This document shows positions 18,207-27,111 of a DNA stretch of 47,777 nucleotides, in pieces (position 1 is the stretch's first letter; the number at the start of each line of letters is the position of its first letter). A program made the position numbers and the translations under genes. The notes beneath the pieces were generated by a model. That model was not told the DNA's origin. It was given only the letters and a program-made list of their open reading frames with translations, and searched no databases. The stretch is from Stenotrophomonas panacihumi (GTDB lineage: Bacteria; Pseudomonadota; Gammaproteobacteria; Xanthomonadales; Xanthomonadaceae): contig NZ_LLXU01000002.1 of the NCBI RefSeq assembly GCF_001431645.1, positions 1 through 47,777 of the forward strand, written 5' to 3'.

Positions 18207-20378
18207 ATGAACCCAGGCCCCTCCGCCCAGGCTGCCCTTGCGCCGTCGTCGTCGCCGACCGGCGACGTACCCGATTACGTCCTGGAGCTGGAGCGCGCCG
18301 CCGCCTACCTGCCGGCCGAGCAACGCCCGCTGCTGCGTCGCGCGTGGGAAGTGGGCGCCGCCGCGCATGCCGGGCAGACGCGCAAATCCGGTGAGCCGTA
18401 CATCACCCACCCGGTGGCCGTGGCCTGCGTGCTGGCAGAACTGGGCATGGATGTCGAATCGCTGATCGCCGCGATCCTGCACGACACCATCGAGGACACC
18501 CCGCTCACCCGCGAGGAACTCTCCGCCGAGTTCGGCGAGGCCGTGGCCGAGCTGGTGGACGGCGTCACCAAGCTGGACAAGCTGAAGTTCCGCGACCGCC
18601 AGGAGGCGGCCGCCGAGAGCTTCCGCAAGATGCTGCTGGCGATGTCGCGCGACCTGCGCGTGATCATGATCAAGCTCGCCGACCGCCTGCACAACATGCG
18701 CACCCTCGGCGCGCAGAGCAACGAGGCGCGCGGCCGCATCGCCCGCGAGACGCTGGAGATCTACGCGCCCATCGCCCAGCGCCTGGGCATGAGCCTGATC
18801 AAGTCCGAGCTGCAGAACCTGGGCTTCAAGGCGCTGTATCCCTGGCGCCACGCGATCATCGAAAAGCACATCCGCAGCCAGCCGGTGGTGCGGCGCGAGT
18901 CGCTGGCGCAGGTGGAGGTGCAGCTGTCGCAGCGGCTGGCGAAGGAAGGGTTGGAACACCGGCTGGTGAGCCGGATCAAGACCCCGTGGAGCATCTACAA
19001 CAAGATGCGCGACGAGAACAAAACCTTCGACCAGGTGATGGACGTGTTCGGCTTCCGCCTCGTCGTGCGCGCGGTGCCGGACTGCTACCACGCGCTCGGC
19101 GCGGTGCACGCCACCTTCAAGCCGCTGGACGGGCGCTTCCGCGATTTCATCGCCATCCCCAAGGCCAACGGCTACCAGTCGCTGCACACGGTGCTGTTCG
19201 GGCCCTACGGTTCGCCGATCGAAGTGCAGATCCGCACCGAGGAGATGGACCTGATCGCCGAGCGCGGCGTCGCCGCGCACTGGACGTACAAGTTCGGCAG
19301 CGATTCGCCCAACAGCGCGCAGAGCCGCGCGCATGCGTGGATCGTGGATTTGATCGAATCCCAGCGTGCCGCGGGCTCCTCGCTGGAGTTCCTGGACAAC
19401 GTCAAGGTCGACCTGTTCCCGGACGAGGTCTACCTGTTCTCGCCCAAGGGCAAGATCCTGGCCCTGCCGCGCAATTCCACCGCGCTGGATTTCGCCTACG
19501 CGGTGCATACCGACGTGGGCAACCAGGCGGTCGCCTCGCGCGTGGACAAGAAGCTGGTGCCGCTGCGCACCAAGCTGGTGAGCGGGCAGACGGTGGAGAT
19601 CATCACCGCGCGCTCGGCCACGCCCAAGCCGCAGTGGCTGGAGTTCGTGGTGAGCAGCAAGGCGCGCACGGCGATCCGCCACCAGCTCAAGCAGCTCGAG
19701 CACGAGGATGCCGTGCAGCTCGGCCACCGCATGCTCGACCGCGCGCTGGAAGCGATGGATTCCTCGCTCGAACGCCTGCCGAAGGGCCGCCTGGACGCAT
19801 TCCTGGCCGAGCACCGCTATCCGCGCCTGGAGGCGCTGCTGGCCGATGTCGCGCTCGGCAACTGGATGCCCACCCAGGCCGCGCAGGCGCTGATGGCCTA
19901 TGCCGAGCTGCGCGGCGGCGGGCTGTCGAAGCACTCGCAGGAAAAGATCCTGATCAACGGCAGCGAGCGCGGCGTGGTGAGCTTCGCCAACTGCTGCCAG
20001 CCGATTCCCGGCGACGAGATCATGGGTTACCACACCGCCGGCAAGGGCATCGTGGTGCACCGGCTGGATTGCCCGAACCTGGCCGAGCTGCGCAAATCGC
20101 CCGAACGCTGGGTGCCGATCGACTGGGATTCCAACGTCAGCGGCGACTACGACACCGCGCTGGTGGTGGAAGTGGAAAACCGCACCGGCGTGCTGGCGCA
20201 GCTGGCCGCGGCGATCGCGCAGAGCGAATCGAACATCGAGCGCGTGGACTACCTGGACCGCGATTTCAACGCCGCCGTGCTGCGCTTCAACATCCAGGTG
20301 CGCGATCGCCGCCACCTGGCCGAGGTCATGCGGCGCCTGCGCCGGCTGCATGTCGTGCAGAGCGTGCGCCGGCAGTAA
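18207..20378 (+). CDS. spoT: Bifunctional (p)ppGpp synthetase/hydrolase SpoT
   Basis: Encodes 723 residues with the complete RSH architecture. The HD hydrolase domain has 'YITHPVAVACVLAEL' and ILHDTIEDT (about 90), so hydrolase residues are intact. The synthetase domain has RIKTPWSIYNKM (about 255), 'DFIAIPKANGYQSLHT' (about 315-325) and VEVQIRTEEMD. A TGS domain ('VYLFSPKGKILALP', about 405-470), a zinc-finger-like CCQPIPGD region (about 595) and a C-terminal ACT domain (about 650-723) follow. It sets ppGpp levels for starvation responses. Both activities look functional from motifs. Confidence 0.96.
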   Translation: MNPGPSAQAALAPSSSPTGDVPDYVLELERAAAYLPAEQRPLLRRAWEVGAAAHAGQTRKSGEPYITHPVAVACVLAELGMDVESLIAAILHDTIEDTPLTREELSAEFGEAVAELVDGVTKLDKLKFRDRQEAAAESFRKMLLAMSRDLRVIMIKLADRLHNMRTLGAQSNEARGRIARETLEIYAPIAQRLGMSLIKSELQNLGFKALYPWRHAIIEKHIRSQPVVRRESLAQVEVQLSQRLAKEGLEHRLVSRIKTPWSIYNKMRDENKTFDQVMDVFGFRLVVRAVPDCYHALGAVHATFKPLDGRFRDFIAIPKANGYQSLHTVLFGPYGSPIEVQIRTEEMDLIAERGVAAHWTYKFGSDSPNSAQSRAHAWIVDLIESQRAAGSSLEFLDNVKVDLFPDEVYLFSPKGKILALPRNSTALDFAYAVHTDVGNQAVASRVDKKLVPLRTKLVSGQTVEIITARSATPKPQWLEFVVSSKARTAIRHQLKQLEHEDAVQLGHRMLDRALEAMDSSLERLPKGRLDAFLAEHRYPRLEALLADVALGNWMPTQAAQALMAYAELRGGGLSKHSQEKILINGSERGVVSFANCCQPIPGDEIMGYHTAGKGIVVHRLDCPNLAELRKSPERWVPIDWDSNVSGDYDTALVVEVENRTGVLAQLAAAIAQSESNIERVDYLDRDFNAAVLRFNIQVRDRRHLAEVMRRLRRLHVVQSVRRQ

Positions 20379-20449
20379 CTGCCCGCCGGTGCACCCGATC
20401 GGGACGGCACCGGCTAAAATCACCCGTCATTCCCAAACGCGGTGAGTCC

Positions 20450-20836
20450 ATGACCCGTCAGATCATCCAGACCGACAAGGCGCCCGCCGCCATCGGCCCG
20501 TACTCGCAGGCCGTGCGTGCCGGCAATACCGTCTACTTCTCCGGGCAGATCCCGCTCGACCCGGCCACCGGCGAAATCGTCGGCGCCGGCGACGTCGGCG
20601 CGCAGGCGCGTCGCGCGTTCGAGAACCTCAAGGCCGTGGCCGAGGCTGCTGGCGGCTCGCTCGACCAGATCGTCCGCGTCGGCCTGTACCTGACCGATCT
20701 GGGCCAGTTCGCCGCCGTCAACGCGGTGATGCAGGAGTACTTCCAGGCGCCGTTCCCGGCCCGTTCCACCATCGAGGTCTCCGGCCTGCCCAAGGGCGCC
20801 GGCTTCGAGGTCGACGCGGTGATGGTGCTCGACTGA
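20450..20836 (+). CDS. ridA: RidA family reactive intermediate/imine deaminase
   Basis: Encodes 128 residues. It hydrolyses reactive 2-aminoacrylate-type enamines and imines made by PLP enzymes. Family motifs: 'APAAIGPYSQAVRAGNTVYFSGQIPLDP' near the N terminus, and near the C terminus 'PARSTIEVSGLPKGAGFEVDAV'. The latter includes the conserved Arg (about 105) that binds the carboxylate. TAAAAT at 20415-20420 may be its -10. The order spoT-ridA-recG is a known neighbourhood in gammaproteobacteria. Confidence 0.96.
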   Translation: MTRQIIQTDKAPAAIGPYSQAVRAGNTVYFSGQIPLDPATGEIVGAGDVGAQARRAFENLKAVAEAAGGSLDQIVRVGLYLTDLGQFAAVNAVMQEYFQAPFPARSTIEVSGLPKGAGFEVDAVMVLD

Positions 20837-20843
20837 CCGCTCC

Positions 20844-22955
20844 GTGCCGCGCGCGCGTCCGCCCGCGCCGAGCCTGACCCGGGCCGGCGATGCGCCGCTC
20901 ACCCGCCTGTCCGGTGTCGGGCAGGCGGTCGCGGCCAAGTTGGCTGCGCGCGGCATCCTCACCCTCCAGGACCTGTGGCTGCTGCTGCCGCTGCGCTACG
21001 AGGACCGCACCCGCCTCACCGATATCGCGCAGCTGCGCAACGGCGAGCCCGCGCAGGTCGAAGGCCGCGTGGAAGCGGTGGAGCGCGGTTTCCGCTACCG
21101 GCCGATGCTCAAGGTCGCGATCAGCGACGAATCGCGCGGCAGCGTGGTGATGCGCTTCTTCCATTTCCGCACCGCGCAGGTCGCCCAGTTCGCGGTGGGC
21201 GCGCGGGTGCGCGCTTACGGCACGCCGAAGCCCGGCCAGCATGGCTGGGAGATGGTGCACCCGAGCTATCGCGTCATCACCGAACAGGAAGCCGGCGTGC
21301 TCGGCGATGCGCTCGACCCGGTGTATCCGGCGGTGGAGGGCATCGGCCCGGTGACGCTGCGCCGGCTGATCGGCCAGGCGCTCGATCTGCTGCCGCCGGA
21401 AGCCGAGCTGGAACTGCTGCCGGCCGATTGGCTGGAAGGCCAGCAGCTGCCGTCGCTGCGGCAGGCGCTGCTGGACATGCACCGGCCCGCGCCGGACGGG
21501 GATCTCGCCGCGCTGGCCGCCGGCCGCCATCCCGCGCAGCAGCGGCTGGCGATGGAAGAACTGCTGGCCCACCACCTGAGCCTGCGCCGCCAGCGCATCG
21601 CGCTGCAGCGGCACAAGGCGCCGGCGCTGGCCGGCCAGGGCGTGCAGGTCGAGCGCCTGCTCGCCGCCCTGCCGTTCGCCTTGACCGGCGCGCAACAGCG
21701 CGTCTTCGCGCAGGTGCGCCAGGATCTCGCGCGACCTTCGCCGATGCTGCGGCTGGTGCAGGGCGATGTCGGCAGCGGCAAGACCGTGGTGGCCGCGCTC
21801 GCGGCGATGCTGGCGGTGGAGCAGGGCAAGCAGGCCGCGCTGGCCGCGCCGACCGAGTTGCTCGCCGAGCAGCATCTGAACAATCTGCGCGGATGGCTGG
21901 AGCCGCTGGGCATCCGCATCGCCTGGCTGGCCGGCAAGGTCACCGGCAAGGCGCGCGAGCGCGTGATGGCCGAGGTCGCTTCCGGCCACGCGCAGGTCGT
22001 CGTCGGCACGCACGCGCTGATGCAGGAGGCCGTGGTGTTCCATGACCTCGCCTTGGCCATCGTCGACGAACAGCACCGCTTCGGCGTGCACCAGCGCCTG
22101 GCCCTGCGCGACAAGGGCGCGGCGGCCGGCAGCGTGCCGCACCAGCTGGTGATGACCGCCACCCCGATCCCGCGCACGCTGGCGATGGCGGCCTATGCGG
22201 ATCTCGACGTGTCGGCCATCGACGAATTGCCGCCCGGCCGCACCCCGGTGCAGACCATCGTGCTCAGTGCCGAACGCCGCCCGGAGCTGGTCGAGCGCAT
22301 CCGCATCGCGTGCGCCGAGGGCCGGCAGGCGTACTGGGTGTGCACGCTGATCGACGAGAGCGACGAAGTCATCGCCACCGCCGCGCAGGCCACCTTCGAG
22401 GCGTTGTCGGCGCAGCTGCCGGGCCTGCGGGTGGGGCTGGTCCACGGGCGCATGAAGGCGGCCGAGAAGCAGGCGGCGATGCGCGCGTTCAAGCAGGGCG
22501 AGACCGACCTGCTGGTCGCCACCACCGTCATCGAAGTCGGCGTGGACGTGCCCAATGCCTCGCTGATGATCATCGAGAACGCCGAGCGCCTCGGCCTGGC
22601 CCAGCTGCACCAGTTGCGCGGGCGCGTGGGTCGCGGCTCGGCGGCCTCCAGCTGCGTGCTGATGTACCAGGCGCCGCTGTCGCAGATGGCCCGCCAGCGG
22701 CTGGAGACGATGCGCCAGACCAGCGACGGCTTCGTCATCGCCGAGAAGGACCTGGAACTGCGCGGGCCGGGCGAGCTGCTCGGCACCCGCCAGACCGGCC
22801 TGGCGAGCTTCCGCGTCGCCGACCTGGCCCGCGACGCCGCCCTGCTGCCGCGCGTGCAGCGCCTGGCCGAGACCCTGCTGGCGCAGTCGCCGGCGGTGGC
22901 CGACCAGGTGGTCGCGCGCTGGATTGGTAGCGCGGTGCGCTATGCCGCCGCGTGA
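20844..22955 (+). CDS. recG: ATP-dependent DNA helicase RecG
   Basis: Encodes 703 residues with a GTG start 7 bases after ridA. RecG reverses stalled forks and branch-migrates junctions. The wedge/OB domain lies at about 55-150 (RYEDRTRLTDI, 'RVEAVERGFRYRPML'). Helicase motifs follow in order: GDVGSGKTVVA (Walker A, about 307), VDEQHRFGVHQR (DEQH, about 408), MTATPIPRT (about 437), 'VATTVIEVGVDVPNAS' (about 555) and QLRGRVGRG (about 590). All motifs are intact and length is close to E. coli RecG (693). Confidence 0.97.
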   Translation: MPRARPPAPSLTRAGDAPLTRLSGVGQAVAAKLAARGILTLQDLWLLLPLRYEDRTRLTDIAQLRNGEPAQVEGRVEAVERGFRYRPMLKVAISDESRGSVVMRFFHFRTAQVAQFAVGARVRAYGTPKPGQHGWEMVHPSYRVITEQEAGVLGDALDPVYPAVEGIGPVTLRRLIGQALDLLPPEAELELLPADWLEGQQLPSLRQALLDMHRPAPDGDLAALAAGRHPAQQRLAMEELLAHHLSLRRQRIALQRHKAPALAGQGVQVERLLAALPFALTGAQQRVFAQVRQDLARPSPMLRLVQGDVGSGKTVVAALAAMLAVEQGKQAALAAPTELLAEQHLNNLRGWLEPLGIRIAWLAGKVTGKARERVMAEVASGHAQVVVGTHALMQEAVVFHDLALAIVDEQHRFGVHQRLALRDKGAAAGSVPHQLVMTATPIPRTLAMAAYADLDVSAIDELPPGRTPVQTIVLSAERRPELVERIRIACAEGRQAYWVCTLIDESDEVIATAAQATFEALSAQLPGLRVGLVHGRMKAAEKQAAMRAFKQGETDLLVATTVIEVGVDVPNASLMIIENAERLGLAQLHQLRGRVGRGSAASSCVLMYQAPLSQMARQRLETMRQTSDGFVIAEKDLELRGPGELLGTRQTGLASFRVADLARDAALLPRVQRLAETLLAQSPAVADQVVARWIGSAVRYAAA

Positions 22956-23017
22956 GCCGGGCGACGCCGCCCCCGCCGCTGGCGGATAATCCGCCGTCCC
23001 CTACGCCCAGCCCGCCG

Positions 23018-24082
23018 ATGCACGACGCCGTTCCGCCGCCCGCTCCCGCTTCCACCGCATCGCATGTCGAGGCGGACCTGCGCGAGGACGTCACCGCGTT
23101 GCGACCGGGCCAGCGCTTCATCGCCGCCGATGTCGGCGGCACGCATGCGCGGCTGGGCGTGGTGCACATGACCGCCGAGGGGCGGGTGGCGATCGAGGCG
23201 TTCCATCAATATGCGTGTGCCGGCTATGCCAGCCTGGCGGCGATCCTGCGCGACTTCACTACCCGCAGCGAGGCCTCGGCCGCGCATGCGGTGGTTGCCA
23301 TCGCCGGCCGCCTGGACGGCGACGTGCTGGTCAACGCCAACCTGCCGTGGCCGGTGTCGGTGTCGCATACGCGCCGCGAAGCCGGGCTCGGCACGCTGGC
23401 GCTGATGAACGATTTCGAGGCCGTCGCCTGTGCGATGCCCTACATCGAACCCGAAGCGATGAGCCGGGTGTGCGGCCCGGCGCGGGCAGCGCCGGGCGCG
23501 GCGGTGGTGCTGGGGCCGGGCACCGGCCTGGGCACCGCGCTGCGCCTGCCCGGCCCGCCCGCCCAGGTGCTCGCCAGCGAGGCCGGCCATGCCGCATTGG
23601 CGGTGGGCAACGCACGTGAAGTCGCGGTGCTGGAAAAGCTGCTGCAGCGCTGGCCGCATGTCGACAACGAGCGCGTGCTGTCCGGGCCGGGGCTGGTCAA
23701 CACCTACCGCGCGCTGTGCGAACTGGACGGCGTGCAGGCGACGCTGGCCGACCCCGCCGATATTTCCGCCGCCGCGCAGGACGCGGGCGACGCGCAGGCA
23801 GTCGAGACCTTGCGGATCTTCTGCGCGCTGCTGGGCAGCCTGGCGGGCGATCTCGCGGTGACCTTCGGCGCCAGCGCGGTGTACCTGGCCGGCGGCATTC
23901 CCGCGCAGATCAAGCCGCAGCTGCTCGATGGCACGTTCGCGGCGCGCTTCGCCAACAAGGGCGTGCTGGCCCCGGTACTGGCGCACGTGCCGGTGTGGCT
24001 GGTCGACCATGGCCAGCTGGGCCTGGTGGGCGCCGCAGCGTGGTACCAGCAGCGTCATCGTCCTTCCCACGGCGCGCACTGA
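23018..24082 (+). CDS. glk: Glucokinase (bacterial Glk family)
   Basis: Encodes 354 residues from MHDAVPPPAPAS. It phosphorylates glucose to glucose 6-phosphate. The phosphate-1 loop is ADVGGTHARLG (about 38-48), and 'VVLGPGTGLGTALRL' (about 166-180) is the ATP-binding stretch; 'YLAGGIPAQIKPQL' is near the end. About 35 residues precede the conserved core, a Pro/Ala-rich extension not present in E. coli Glk (321). An even longer frame with a GTG at 22952 overlaps recG, and a later start is also possible. It is just downstream of recG on the same strand. Confidence 0.92.
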   Translation: MHDAVPPPAPASTASHVEADLREDVTALRPGQRFIAADVGGTHARLGVVHMTAEGRVAIEAFHQYACAGYASLAAILRDFTTRSEASAAHAVVAIAGRLDGDVLVNANLPWPVSVSHTRREAGLGTLALMNDFEAVACAMPYIEPEAMSRVCGPARAAPGAAVVLGPGTGLGTALRLPGPPAQVLASEAGHAALAVGNAREVAVLEKLLQRWPHVDNERVLSGPGLVNTYRALCELDGVQATLADPADISAAAQDAGDAQAVETLRIFCALLGSLAGDLAVTFGASAVYLAGGIPAQIKPQLLDGTFAARFANKGVLAPVLAHVPVWLVDHGQLGLVGAAAWYQQRHRPSHGAH

Positions 24083-24108
24083 CGCGCCCTCGCATCCAAA
24101 GGAGCCGC

Positions 24109-25125
24109 ATGGCCACCCGACGTCGCTTCCTGCAATCCTCGCTGGCGGCCGGTGCCGCGCTCGCCCTGCCTGTCGCCGGCACCGCCGCGCCCGCATCTCC
24201 CCTCAAGGGCGCCCGCGTGGTCTCCACCTGGGATTTCGGCGTCGGTGCCAATGCCGCCGCCTGGAAGGTGTTGTCCGGCGGCGGCAGCGCGCTCGACGCG
24301 GTCGAAGCCGGCGCGCGCTGGGCCGAGAGCGACCTGTGCAATCCCACGGTCGGCCGGTGCGGCAATCCGGATCGCGATGGCGTGCTCACGCTCGATGCCA
24401 GCATCATGGCCGGCGACGGCCGCTGCGGCGCGGTCGCCGCGCTGGAAGATATCGACCACCCTGTTTCGGTGGCGCGCGCGGTGATGGAAAAGAGCCCGCA
24501 CGTGATGCTGGTGGGCGAGGGCGCGCAGCAGTTCGCGCTGGCCAATGGCTTCCGCAAGACGCCGCTGCTGACCGACAGCGCACGCCAGGCCTGGCAGGAG
24601 TGGCTGAAGACTTCGCAATACGCGCCGCAGATCAATGCCGAACGCAGGCTGCGCCCCGGCGACAGCCACAACCATGACACCCTCGGGATCCTGGCGATGG
24701 ACGCGCAGGGCCGCCTGGCCGGCGCGTGCACCACCAGCGGCATGGCGTGGAAGATGCATGGTCGCGTGGGCGACAGCCCGATCATCGGCGCGGGGCTGTA
24801 CGTGGACCAGGAGGTCGGCGCGGCCACCGCCTCCGGCGTGGGCGAGGAAATGATCCGCAACGCCGCCAGTTTCCTGGTGGTGGAGCTGATGCGGCAGGGG
24901 CATTCGCCCGCGGATGCGTGTCGCGAAGCGATTGATCGGGTCGTGCGCAAGCGCCCGGAAGACAGCAAGCGGCTGCAGGTGTGCTTCCTGGCGCTGGGGC
25001 GCGATGGTCGCGTCGGCGCGTTCGCGCTGCATCGCGGTTTCGTTTATGCATTGCAGGACGGCGGCCCCGGCCCGCACGACGTCTTGCACGATGCCGGCTC
25101 GGTGTACACGACGGAGCAGAAGTGA
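24109..25125 (+). CDS. Tat-exported N4-(beta-N-acetylglucosaminyl)-L-asparaginase-like Ntn hydrolase
   Basis: Encodes 338 residues. The N terminus MATRRRFLQSSLAAGAALALP is a twin-arginine signal peptide (RRRFLQ), so the enzyme is likely periplasmic. The mature part matches glycosylasparaginases: 'GGSALDAVEAGARWAE', 'NPTVGRCGNPDRDGVLTLDASIM', and the autocleavage/nucleophile site SHNHDTLGIL with Thr at about 190. 'GVGEEMIR' follows. Such enzymes cleave the GlcNAc-Asn bond of Asn-linked glycans after proteolysis, or act as asparaginases. A good ribosome site (AAAGGAG) precedes the ATG. It overlaps cutC by 4 bases (GTGA). Confidence 0.92.
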   Translation: MATRRRFLQSSLAAGAALALPVAGTAAPASPLKGARVVSTWDFGVGANAAAWKVLSGGGSALDAVEAGARWAESDLCNPTVGRCGNPDRDGVLTLDASIMAGDGRCGAVAALEDIDHPVSVARAVMEKSPHVMLVGEGAQQFALANGFRKTPLLTDSARQAWQEWLKTSQYAPQINAERRLRPGDSHNHDTLGILAMDAQGRLAGACTTSGMAWKMHGRVGDSPIIGAGLYVDQEVGAATASGVGEEMIRNAASFLVVELMRQGHSPADACREAIDRVVRKRPEDSKRLQVCFLALGRDGRVGAFALHRGFVYALQDGGPGPHDVLHDAGSVYTTEQK

Positions 25126-25868
25126 GCGCTCGCGTGCGCCTGGAGATCGCGGCCGGTTCGCTGGCCTCGGCGCTCGCCGCGCAGGCGGGCGGCGCGGACC
25201 GCGTTGAATTGTGCGAGAACCTGGGCGAGGGCGGCTGCACGCCGTCCTACGGCACGCTCGCCGTGGCGCGCGATCGCCTGCGCATCCCGCTGCACGTGCT
25301 GATCCGCCCGCGGGGCGGTGATTTCCTCTACGGATCGGAAGAGATCGAGGTCATGCTGCGCGATGTCGAGCACTGTGCGCGGTTGGGGTGCGACGGCGTG
25401 GTGATCGGCGCGCTGGAAGCCAACGGCGCGGTGGACCTGCCGACCTGCGCCGCGTTGCGCGAAGCAGCGGGCGGCATGGCGTTGACCTTCCACCGGGCCA
25501 TCGACGTCTGCAACGACCCTCTCGTCGCGCTGGAGGCGGCCATCGGCCTGGGTTGCTCGCGCGTACTCACCTCCGGCGGTGCGGATACCGCGCTGGCCGG
25601 TGCGCCGCGCATCGCCGCGATGGTGGCGCATGCGGCCGGGCGCATCCACGTGATGGCGGGCGCGGGCGTCGATGCGAGCAACGTGGCCGAATTGCTGGAT
25701 GTCTCGCACGCGCATGAGGTGCATGCCTCGGCCGGCGCGACGCGGCGCTCTGCGATGTCGTATCGCGCCACGCTGGCAGGGCTGGTGCCGGATTGGCGCC
25801 AAACCGACGAATCCCGCGTGCGCGCGCTGTGCGCCGCGCTAGCCCAGCACGCCATGCGGACGGGCTGA
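25122..25868 (+). CDS. cutC: CutC-family protein
   Basis: Encodes 248 residues with a GTG start overlapping the preceding stop. Family signatures: 'LASALAAQAGGADRVELCENLGEGGCTPSYG', given as residues 14-44, 'HVLIRPRGGDFLY', 'TFHRAID' and 'RVLTSGGA', then 'HVMAGAGVD' and 'EVHASAGA'. CutC is a TIM-barrel protein once linked to copper homeostasis; in E. coli that role is now disputed, and the true substrate is unknown. Its coupling to a glycosylasparaginase-like gene and its closeness to glk hint at a glycan or sugar role, which is inference. Confidence 0.93.
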   Translation: MSARVRLEIAAGSLASALAAQAGGADRVELCENLGEGGCTPSYGTLAVARDRLRIPLHVLIRPRGGDFLYGSEEIEVMLRDVEHCARLGCDGVVIGALEANGAVDLPTCAALREAAGGMALTFHRAIDVCNDPLVALEAAIGLGCSRVLTSGGADTALAGAPRIAAMVAHAAGRIHVMAGAGVDASNVAELLDVSHAHEVHASAGATRRSAMSYRATLAGLVPDWRQTDESRVRALCAALAQHAMRTG

Positions 25869-25878
25869 GGCAGCGCAC

Positions 25879-26970
25879 TCAAGGGCTGTTGCGCGATGCC
25901 GCGTGCAACGCCATCGCCATCTGCCGCAACTGTTCTTCGCTGCCCGCGCATGCATCGTTGCTGAGCAGGACGAAGCCCTCGCCCAGGTCGGGATACAGCA
26001 CCATCTGGCTCGTCGTCCCGAAGCCACCGCCCCCGTGCCAGAGCATGCGCGCACCGTGGTCGCGGCCGAGGTGCCAGATCATGCCCTCGCCATCGTCACG
26101 CGTGCCGCGGATCGGCGCGTGCGCGCGCGCCACCACGGGGTCGCTTTCGTCGAGCTGCCACGCCAGGTAGCGGGCCATGTCGCGAGGCGTGGAATACAGA
26201 CCGTAAGCCGCGCCGGCGCTGTCGTCATGGAATGGCTGCCGGTGGCCATGTCGGTTGTAGGGCGTGATCAAGCGCGCCTGCATCGCCGGTGTGGGCGCCA
26301 GCAGCGTCTCGGTCATCTCCAGCGGGCCGGTGATCTGCGTCGCCAGCAGTTGCGCGAAGCTCGCGTCCTGCACCTGCTCCAGCCCGTAGGCGATCACGCG
26401 GATGCCCAGGTTGGAATAGGCCTGCTGCTGGCCGGGCGGGTCGCGCAGCTTCACCTCGTGCAAGGCCTGCAGTGTGCGTGCGCGGTCATAGCCGAGGTTC
26501 AGGCGGGTGAGTTGTTCGCCGAGCCTGTCGTAGTCCGGATGCGTCAGCAGCGCATCGGTATCCGGCAGGTCCCTCTGCAGTCCTGAGGTGTGTGCGGCCA
26601 GCATGCGCAGGGTGATACCGGCGAGGTTGGGATAGGGCTCGGGCAGGTAGGCGCGGAAGTCGGCATCCAACGGGATCCTGTCGTCCTGCACCGCACGTGC
26701 CGCCAGCGCACCGGTGAAAGTCTTGGTCAGCGAGGCCAGCTCGTAGACGCTGTCCGGCGCGGGCAGCCGTGCCATGTCGCGGCGCACCGAACCGGCGGCG
26801 TAGTGCCGCACGCGGCCCTCGGAAATGGCGACTACCGACAGCCCTACATGGCACGGCTCGGCCACGTAGGCCGACGCGGCCTGCGCCGCGGCGCGATCCA
26901 GCGCATCGGCTGCCCGCGCATGCGGGACGGAGAAAGCAATGCATACCAGCAAGGCAGGGGCGATCCGCAT
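25879..26970 (-). CDS. Exported serine hydrolase, beta-lactamase class C/PBP-like
   Basis: Encodes 363 residues with signal peptide MRIAPALLVCIAFSVPHARA. The Ser-x-x-Lys motif is SLTK in 'YELASLTKTFTGALAA' (about 78-81), the Tyr-x-Asn motif is YSN (about 184), and the third motif is HGGGGFG (about 311), with HGG replacing KTG. This is the beta-lactamase/DD-peptidase/esterase superfamily (COG1680). Substrate may be peptides, esters or peptidoglycan fragments; antibiotic hydrolysis cannot be assumed. It is convergent with cutC, with only 10 bases between stops, and divergent from the nucleoside hydrolase gene. Confidence 0.9.
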   Translation of the reverse strand: MRIAPALLVCIAFSVPHARAADALDRAAAQAASAYVAEPCHVGLSVVAISEGRVRHYAAGSVRRDMARLPAPDSVYELASLTKTFTGALAARAVQDDRIPLDADFRAYLPEPYPNLAGITLRMLAAHTSGLQRDLPDTDALLTHPDYDRLGEQLTRLNLGYDRARTLQALHEVKLRDPPGQQQAYSNLGIRVIAYGLEQVQDASFAQLLATQITGPLEMTETLLAPTPAMQARLITPYNRHGHRQPFHDDSAGAAYGLYSTPRDMARYLAWQLDESDPVVARAHAPIRGTRDDGEGMIWHLGRDHGARMLWHGGGGFGTTSQMVLYPDLGEGFVLLSNDACAGSEEQLRQMAMALHAASRNSP

Positions 26971-27060
26971 GGGCGTCTTCCGGGCACGCGGATCGGCGAC
27001 CCGCACTTGGCGCACTCTAGCGTGAGCGCGGCGGGCAAAGGCCACGACGCTTGCTTGGTT

Positions 27061-27079
27061 TGTCACCACATCGGTGACA
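27061..27079. promoter_or_regulatory. Perfect inverted repeat, possible operator
   Basis: TGTCACC-ACATC-GGTGACA, a 7+7 perfect dyad with a 5-base centre, lies 33 bases before the nucleoside hydrolase ATG and 91 bases from the divergent serine hydrolase start. The size and placement fit a dimeric repressor site. The regulator is unknown. Confidence 0.5.
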
Positions 27080-27111
27080 GACTCGCCGGTCAGACCCAGA
27101 AGACAGACAAG

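Noticed and set aside
17766..20423. 885-codon minus-strand frame antisense to spoT
   Set aside because: spoT carries every RSH motif on the plus strand; the antisense product is low-complexity and unlike any family.
25879..26970. Antibiotic-resistance beta-lactamase
   Set aside because: The SLTK/YSN/HGG pattern is shared with many esterases and peptidases; no evidence for beta-lactam hydrolysis.
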